Shown here: piece by piece, positions 6,524 through 10,959 of the stretch
Position numbering within the stretch: the first letter of the stretch is position 1
Layout of the letters: every line of letters starts with the position of its first letter
Assembly (NCBI GenBank): GCA_946482165.1
Contig: CAMLQS010000160.1
Coordinates: 1 to 10,959 of the forward strand
Source of the DNA: an uncultured Verrucomicrobiota bacterium
GTDB taxonomy: Bacteria > Verrucomicrobiota > Verrucomicrobiae > Opitutales > Opitutaceae
Direction of reading: 5' to 3'
Length of the DNA stretch: 10,959 bases
Position numbers and translations under genes: made by a program
Notes under the pieces: model-generated
Told to the model about the DNA's origin: nothing
Database searches by the model: none
The model's input: only the letters and a program-made list of their open reading frames with translations

Positions 6524-8188
6524 ATGAAACTCCTCTTCGCCCTGACCTTATCCCTCGGCATCGGGGCTTCCGGCGCCTTGGCCTCCAATACTTCCATCCC
6601 CTCCGAAATGGCTCCGGCGCATCGGGTCGAAAACCCCGCCGAGCCCGCCGCGCCCGGCCCCTTTCAGCCCACCTGGGAGTCCCTGCGCGCCTACGGCCGA
6701 GCTCCCGACTGGTTTCGCGACGCCAAGTTCGGGATCTGGGCGCACTGGGGCCCCCAGTGCCAGCCCGAGGCGGGCGACTGGTATGCCCGCCACATGTATT
6801 CGGAGGGTCATCGGCAGAACAAACTCCACCTCGAACGCTACGGCCACCCGTCGGAGTTCGGCTTCAAGGACGTGATCAATGCATGGAAGGCCGAAAAATG
6901 GGATCCGGCCCCGCTGGTCGCCTTCTACAAAAAAGTCGGCGCGCGCTACTTCTTCGCGATGGCCAACCATCACGACAACCTCGACCTCTGGGCCAGCAAA
7001 CACCACGAGTGGAACTCCACCCGCGTCGGCCCGAAGAAAGATATTGTCGCCGGCTGGGCCGCCGCCGCCCGCTCCGCTGGCCTTCCCTTCGGGGTCAGCG
7101 TCCACGCCTCCCGCGCCTCCTCCTGGTATGAGGTGTCCCAAGGCGCCGACCGTTCCGGCCCCAAGGCCGGCGTCCCCTACGATGGCAAACTCACCCTCGC
7201 CGACGGCGCGGGCAAATGGTGGGAGGGTCTCGACCCGCAGAGACTCTACGCGCAGACAAAGAATCCCAGCCCCGACTTTGCCAACCTGAACGCGATCTTC
7301 TCTCGCTGGAACTGGAGCGACGGGGCGACCATCCCCGACGCCGACTACTGCCGCGCCTATCATGACCGCACGCTCGACCTGATCAACCAAGCCCAGCCCG
7401 ATCTCGTCTACTTTGACGACACCGCGCTGCCTCTCTGGCCGGTCTCCGACGCCGGGCTCAAGATCGCCGCCCACTTCTACAACTCGAACCTCGCCCGGCG
7501 TGGCGACCCCGGCGTGATCTTTGGCAAAATCCTCGCCGAGGATCAGCTCAATGCCCTGGTTTGGGACATCGAACGCGGCGTCCCGGCCAAGACCCTGGAC
7601 CAGCCCTGGCAAACCTGCACCTGTCTTGGCGACTGGCACTACAGCCGCGGCATCTACCAGCGCGGCCGCTACAAGTCCGCCCGCACCGTCATCCACTTGC
7701 TGGCCGACATCGTCAGCAAGAACGGCAACCTCCTGCTCAGCGTTCCGGTCCGCGGTGATGGCTCCATCGACGAGAAAGAGACCGCCATCCTCGAAAAAGT
7801 CGGCGCATGGATGGAAACCAACGGCGAAGCCATCCATGCCACCCGCCCGTGGCGGGTCTTTGGCGAAGGACCCGCCTCCGAGGGTGCGGCGCTCCACTCC
7901 CAGGGCTTTAACGAGGGCAAGGGCAAGCCCTTCACCCCGGCCGACGTCCGATACACCACATCCAAGGACGGTCGCACACTCTACGTGATCGCGATGGGGG
8001 CCTCCGCCGAGCCGCTCCGTCTTTCCGCCCTCGGCCGCGTCGGCGACGGCCCCCGTGTCGCCTCCGTGTCCGTCCTCGGCCTGCGAAACCCGGTGCGATG
8101 GACCCAGTCCGACACCCACCTCGTCATCGATCCGCTGGATCCCCTCCCGGCCGATTCCCCGGCCGTCGTTTACAAGCTCTCGTTATAA
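6524..8188 (+). CDS. Secreted GH29-family alpha-L-fucosidase
   Basis: 554 aa. The first 20 residues (MKLLFALTLSLGIGASGALA) form a signal peptide, so the enzyme acts in the periplasm or outside. Residues about 45-470 are the GH29 catalytic barrel: WFRDAKFGIWAHWGPQ (63-78) is the entry signature with the fucose-contacting H74, ANHHDNLDLW (147-156) carries the HHD pair, and PDLVYFDD (292-299) supplies the likely nucleophile D298. ADIVSKNGNLLLSVPVRGDG is the closing signature of the domain. The acid/base residue cannot be named safely, as it varies in this family. The last 80 or so residues look like a small beta domain. The family releases terminal alpha-L-fucose with retention. It is the first gene of a pair with GH31, 75 bp from the divergent AraC gene. 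Some GH29 members act on other sugars, so the exact specificity is open. Confidence 0.93.
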   Translation: MKLLFALTLSLGIGASGALASNTSIPSEMAPAHRVENPAEPAAPGPFQPTWESLRAYGRAPDWFRDAKFGIWAHWGPQCQPEAGDWYARHMYSEGHRQNKLHLERYGHPSEFGFKDVINAWKAEKWDPAPLVAFYKKVGARYFFAMANHHDNLDLWASKHHEWNSTRVGPKKDIVAGWAAAARSAGLPFGVSVHASRASSWYEVSQGADRSGPKAGVPYDGKLTLADGAGKWWEGLDPQRLYAQTKNPSPDFANLNAIFSRWNWSDGATIPDADYCRAYHDRTLDLINQAQPDLVYFDDTALPLWPVSDAGLKIAAHFYNSNLARRGDPGVIFGKILAEDQLNALVWDIERGVPAKTLDQPWQTCTCLGDWHYSRGIYQRGRYKSARTVIHLLADIVSKNGNLLLSVPVRGDGSIDEKETAILEKVGAWMETNGEAIHATRPWRVFGEGPASEGAALHSQGFNEGKGKPFTPADVRYTTSKDGRTLYVIAMGASAEPLRLSALGRVGDGPRVASVSVLGLRNPVRWTQSDTHLVIDPLDPLPADSPAVVYKLSL

Positions 8189-8195
8189 ATTCCTC

Positions 8196-10682
8196 ATGCG
8201 AGCGCTGAATCTCATCGTCCTGCTCGCGCTCGCGGGCGTTAAGGTCCCGTCGATCCTAGGCGGTATTCAAATAGCAGATACGTATTCGGACGGCGCCTTG
8301 CTCGCGCTTGACCAAGGGCGGCTGGAAATCCGCTTCGTGACCGACCGCATCGCGCGGGTGCGCGCGACGCCCGACCCCACCTGGTCAGCCCGGCCCAGCC
8401 TGATGCGCGTCGAGGTGGGGGAGCGCCCGGGGAAAATCAGGGTAAAACACGGGGGCGACTCGGTGGAGCTCGCGTCCTCCTTGCTCAAGGTCGTGGTCGA
8501 TGGCGCCACCGGAGCCGTTTCATACCACACCATCGACGGACGACGCTTGCTTTCCGAAAATCCCGATGGGCCACGCCGCTTCGAACGCGTTGACGTCATC
8601 AAGACAGTCGCCGACCCCGCCAGCGTATCCTTGGTGAAAACCGCGGACGGCGAACGCCCCGTCGCCACCCGCCACGTCCGCGCCAAGGACAGGGAGGCTT
8701 GGCAGGCGACGGTGGCGTTTCGCTTTGCTGACGACGAGGTGCTGCAAGGCTTGGGTTTCGACGAGGCCTCGGACCTGGATTTGCGCGGCAAGACCAAGCG
8801 GCTCTATCAACACAACATGCGGGTGGTCATTCCGTCGCTCGTCTCCACTCGCGGATACGGCCTGCTTTTCGACGCCTACTCCGCCATGACCTTTTCCGAC
8901 GGCGACCAGGGCGGCTCGCTGACGTTGGACGTAGTGGAGGATCTCGACTACTACTTCATTCTCGGTCCCGACATGGACGGAGCCGTCGCCGGCTACCGAC
9001 AGCTCACCGGAGGCGCATTGATGCCCTCCCGCTGGGCGCTGGGTTACATCCAGTCGAAGGAACACTACCGCACCCAAAAGGAGTTGGTGGACACGGTGCG
9101 GCAGTTTCGCGACCGCGACATCCCTCTCGATGTCATCGTGCAGGACTGGAACTACTGGAAATCCGGGCAGTGGGGCGGCGACATCGATCCCAAGCGCTAC
9201 CCGGACATCCCGCGCCTGGTCCGGGACCTCCATGCGCTCAATACGCGGCTGATGATCTCCATCTGGCCCAATCCCAGTAAAAAGTCCGCCGCCGGCTCCG
9301 CTCTCCATGTCGGCGGGCACACCCTGGCCGGCTCGCCCTGGACCGATTTCTCCTCCTTCGACGCCCGCAAGGTTTACTGGGATCTGGCGGTGTGGCAGCC
9401 GTTTGGTTGTCACGGGGTGGACGGCTGGTGGTGCGACTCCACCGAGCCCGAGGTCGCCGATTGGGTTGCGCAAAGGCCTCCGGACCACGACGCGGTTAAC
9501 ATCGATGGCCTGGCCCGGATCATCGACCCGCAGTATCTCAACGCCTACGGCTTTTGGAGCGCGCAAGGCATCTTCGAGAACGAACGCGCCTCCCGCCCCG
9601 ACCACCGCGTGCTCAACCTGACACGTTCCGGCTACGCCGGCGGCCAGCGACTGGGCGCCGTGATATGGACGGGCGACGTCACCGCCACCTGGGATACCCT
9701 GGCCAAGGAGGTGTGCTCGTTGCAAAGCATCAGCGCCGCCGGCTACCCCTACGTCACCACCGACGCCGGCGCGTTTTTCGTGAAGACCGACGCGCAGTGG
9801 TTCTGGCGCGGCCACTTCGACCGGGGCGTCGATGACCTTGGCTACCGGGAGCTCTACACGCGCTGGCTCCAGTTCTCGACCATGCTCCCCCTCTTCCGTA
9901 GTCATGGCACGGATACGCCGCGCGAGCCGTGGCGCTTCGGCGAACCCGGAACACCGTTCTACGATGGAGTCCTGGGGGCCATAAATCTGCGCTATCGTCT
10001 GCTGCCCCATTTATATTCCCTGGCCGGGGATGTAGCCCTCCGCGACGCGTCCTGGATACGCTCGGTCGCGTTTTCCTATCCTGACGATCCGATCGCGCGC
10101 GGACTGAAAACCCAGTTCATGGTCGGCCGCTCCCTGCTCGCCGCGCCCGTTTTGCGGCCGACGCTCTTCGGGCCAAACTCCACGCCCCTGGGCGACGCCG
10201 ACACGACCGCGGAAGTCTATCTCCCGGGCAAACACGCGTGGTATGATTTTTGGACCGGAGCGGCGCACGCCGGAGGCCAAACCCTGCGGACACCGACAAC
10301 TCTGGCGCACATGCCGCTCTACGTCCGCGCCGGCTCCATCCTGCCGCTGGGGCCGCGCGTGAGCCATTCCGGCGAGCAGATCGGCGCACCGCTCGAACTG
10401 CGAATTTATCCCGGAGCCGACGCCACGTATTCGCTTTATGAAGACGCCGGCGAGGGCATGGGGTATCAGAAAGACGAATACTCAGTCACGCCTATGGCGT
10501 GGGATGACAGCGCGCGCAAACTGACCATCGGTCCCGTGCGCGGCGGCTACCCGGGACGTCCGACCGAGCGAGAGTTTCGCGTCGTGCTGGTCGCGCCCGG
10601 GCAGGGCTGCGACCTCGGGCAGCCGGCGCATTTCGAGTCGGTTCGTCATTCGGGGGAAATAGCCGTGGTGCACCTGCGCTGA
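8196..10682 (+). CDS. Secreted GH31-family alpha-glycosidase (alpha-xylosidase/alpha-glucosidase type)
   Basis: 828 aa. The ATG at 8196 is chosen over an in-frame ATG at 8055. The later start gives a hydrophobic export signal (MRALNLIVLLALAGV) and avoids a 134-nt overlap with GH29; the cleavage site is unclear. Residues about 25-265 are the N-terminal beta-sandwich with LQGLGFDEASDLDLRGK. About 270-610 is the catalytic barrel: YIQSKEHYRTQKEL, IPLDVIVQDWNYW (309-321), VDGWWCDSTEPE (408-419) with nucleophile D414, and VIWTGDVTATWDTL with likely acid/base D494. About 610-828 are the beta-domains, with VYLPGKHAWYDFWTG and YVRAGSILPLG. The qDWxYW pattern is common in alpha-xylosidase-like GH31 enzymes, but specificity is a guess. 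It is 7 nt behind GH29, so cotranscribed, with no Shine-Dalgarno sequence in the gap; translational coupling is likely. Confidence 0.93.
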   Translation: MRALNLIVLLALAGVKVPSILGGIQIADTYSDGALLALDQGRLEIRFVTDRIARVRATPDPTWSARPSLMRVEVGERPGKIRVKHGGDSVELASSLLKVVVDGATGAVSYHTIDGRRLLSENPDGPRRFERVDVIKTVADPASVSLVKTADGERPVATRHVRAKDREAWQATVAFRFADDEVLQGLGFDEASDLDLRGKTKRLYQHNMRVVIPSLVSTRGYGLLFDAYSAMTFSDGDQGGSLTLDVVEDLDYYFILGPDMDGAVAGYRQLTGGALMPSRWALGYIQSKEHYRTQKELVDTVRQFRDRDIPLDVIVQDWNYWKSGQWGGDIDPKRYPDIPRLVRDLHALNTRLMISIWPNPSKKSAAGSALHVGGHTLAGSPWTDFSSFDARKVYWDLAVWQPFGCHGVDGWWCDSTEPEVADWVAQRPPDHDAVNIDGLARIIDPQYLNAYGFWSAQGIFENERASRPDHRVLNLTRSGYAGGQRLGAVIWTGDVTATWDTLAKEVCSLQSISAAGYPYVTTDAGAFFVKTDAQWFWRGHFDRGVDDLGYRELYTRWLQFSTMLPLFRSHGTDTPREPWRFGEPGTPFYDGVLGAINLRYRLLPHLYSLAGDVALRDASWIRSVAFSYPDDPIARGLKTQFMVGRSLLAAPVLRPTLFGPNSTPLGDADTTAEVYLPGKHAWYDFWTGAAHAGGQTLRTPTTLAHMPLYVRAGSILPLGPRVSHSGEQIGAPLELRIYPGADATYSLYEDAGEGMGYQKDEYSVTPMAWDDSARKLTIGPVRGGYPGRPTEREFRVVLVAPGQGCDLGQPAHFESVRHSGEIAVVHLR

Positions 10683-10725
10683 ATCGCCGGCGCGGCCCTG
10701 ATTCACCCCGCGTCTCCGGAAGTCG

Positions 10726-10738
10726 AGTTACTGTAACT
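10726..10738. repeat. Short palindrome AGTTAC-T-GTAACT
   Basis: Perfect 6-bp arms around a single T, 43 nt after the GH31 stop codon. It is too short and not followed by a T run, so it is not a terminator. A protein-binding site is possible. Confidence 0.35.
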
Positions 10739-10838
10739 TAACCTGGCATTGGACAGTTTGATTCACGCCGGTATCCAACAGTCTGAAGTTTTTTTTCTTG
10801 GTCTGCGGCGAATCAACGCGCGCCCGGAAAACCCCCGC

Positions 10839-10857
10839 TTTTGTCGTTACGACAAAA
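10839..10857. promoter_or_regulatory. Perfect inverted repeat TTTTGTCG-TTA-CGACAAAA, candidate operator
   Basis: Eight-base arms with a 3-nt centre, ending 10 nt before the ATG at 10868. The outer bases TTTTGT...ACAAAA are those of the palindrome at 564-577 (TTTTGTGCACAAAA), but the spacing differs by 5 nt. It is not followed by a T run on either strand, so an operator or a leader hairpin fits better than a terminator. It would overlap the ribosome-binding area of the next gene. Confidence 0.45.
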
Positions 10858-10867
10858 ACCCAAAAAC

Positions 10868-10959
10868 ATGCACAAAACCCTAAAACAACTCCTCACGATG
10901 GCGTCCGCCGTCGTGCTTCCCTACTCGGCCGTCTTCGCGGCCACCGGCGAGGTCACCCT
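10868..10959 (+). CDS. Exported protein, N-terminus only (runs off right edge)
   Basis: The 30 codons visible begin MHKTLKQLLTMASAVVLP and reach VFAATGEVTL. Two lysines followed by a hydrophobic stretch and an A-x-A-like end (VFA) make a typical signal peptide, with cleavage expected near residue 24-25. The mature part is too short to assign. No Shine-Dalgarno sequence precedes the ATG; the upstream bases are an A-rich stretch after the inverted repeat at 10839-10857. It has the same orientation as GH29-GH31 but lies 185 nt away, so it probably has its own promoter. Other secreted enzymes, PATR-repeat proteins or outer-membrane receptors begin in this way. Confidence 0.7.
   Translation, partial: MHKTLKQLLTMASAVVLPYSAVFAATGEVT

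Larger units (their letters stand above)
10683..10867. other. Intergenic region with short repeats; no gene seen
   Basis: The 185 nt between GH31 and the next gene hold no credible reading frame. Visible elements are a 13-bp palindrome at 10726-10738, two copies of TGATTCAC(C/G)CCG at 10699-10710 and 10759-10770, exactly 60 nt apart, and a run of eight T at 10789-10796. There is also an inverted repeat at 10839-10857. A weak stem TTGGA/TCCAA (10749-10753 with 10774-10778) precedes the T run, but the loop is 20 nt and 10 nt separate stem and T run. A terminator is therefore not well supported. The region probably carries the end of the GH29-GH31 message and the promoter of the next gene. Confidence 0.5.

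Noticed and set aside
6548..8119. 523-codon minus-strand open frame opposite GH29
   Set aside because: Low-complexity Gly/Val/Asp-rich translation typical of the antisense of a GC-rich gene; the plus strand has clear GH29 motifs throughout.
8055..8195. In-frame upstream start adding 47 residues to GH31
   Set aside because: It lies inside the GH29 coding region, gives Pro/Ser-rich out-of-frame text and hides the hydrophobic export signal at 8196.
8520..10010. 496-codon minus-strand open frame opposite GH31
   Set aside because: Antisense shadow of the GH31 catalytic region; no family signature on the minus strand.
10749..10796. Rho-independent terminator after GH31 ending in eight T
   Set aside because: The only stem before the T run is 5 bp with a 20-nt loop and is separated from the T run by 10 nt.

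Overview
The window is a GC-rich (roughly two-thirds G+C by eye) carbohydrate-degradation locus of a Gram-negative bacterium. The best guess is Verrucomicrobiota, probably Opitutaceae. The grounds are very large secreted glycoside hydrolases carrying autotransporter-associated beta-strand (PATR) repeats without a beta-barrel, an AraC-family regulator beside GH29/GH31 enzymes, and no Shine-Dalgarno-like sequence at the gene starts. The taxonomic call is an inference from gene style; there is no marker gene in the window.

Layout, left to right. Positions 1-212 hold, on the minus strand, a fragment of a delta-60-repeat (beta-propeller-like) protein that runs off the left edge and has no clear start. 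It abuts a broken 5' half of an AraC-family regulator gene (213-561, minus). That half has an in-frame stop, several frameshifts and a small deletion. This remnant and the promoter-like segment beyond it (to about 622) are a second copy of the 5' half and promoter of the intact regulator gene at 5660-6448. A large secreted multimodular glycosidase (696-5636, plus) lies directly downstream of this copy. It contains two discoidin-like domains, a ricin-type lectin domain, a GH128/Asl1-like catalytic domain, a second lectin-like region, PATR repeats, a jelly-roll-like region and a calcium-binding-like C-terminal segment. It converges on the intact AraC regulator (5660-6448, minus). The regulator is divergent from a two-gene unit: a secreted GH29 alpha-L-fucosidase (6524-8188) and a secreted GH31 alpha-glycosidase (8196-10682), only 7 nt apart. 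A 185-nt gap with short repeats and palindromes follows, then the start of another exported protein (10868 to the right edge).

Working model (inference): the AraC protein senses a sugar and controls the GH29-GH31 pair from the 75-bp divergent promoter. Because the same promoter segment lies upstream of the large GH128-like gene, that gene is probably in the same regulon. The enzymes would cooperate outside the inner membrane: the large lectin-bearing enzyme binds and cuts a polymer, and GH29 and GH31 remove alpha-linked side-chain or oligosaccharide sugars. No transporter, SusC/D pair, tRNA, rRNA, CRISPR array or insertion sequence was seen.
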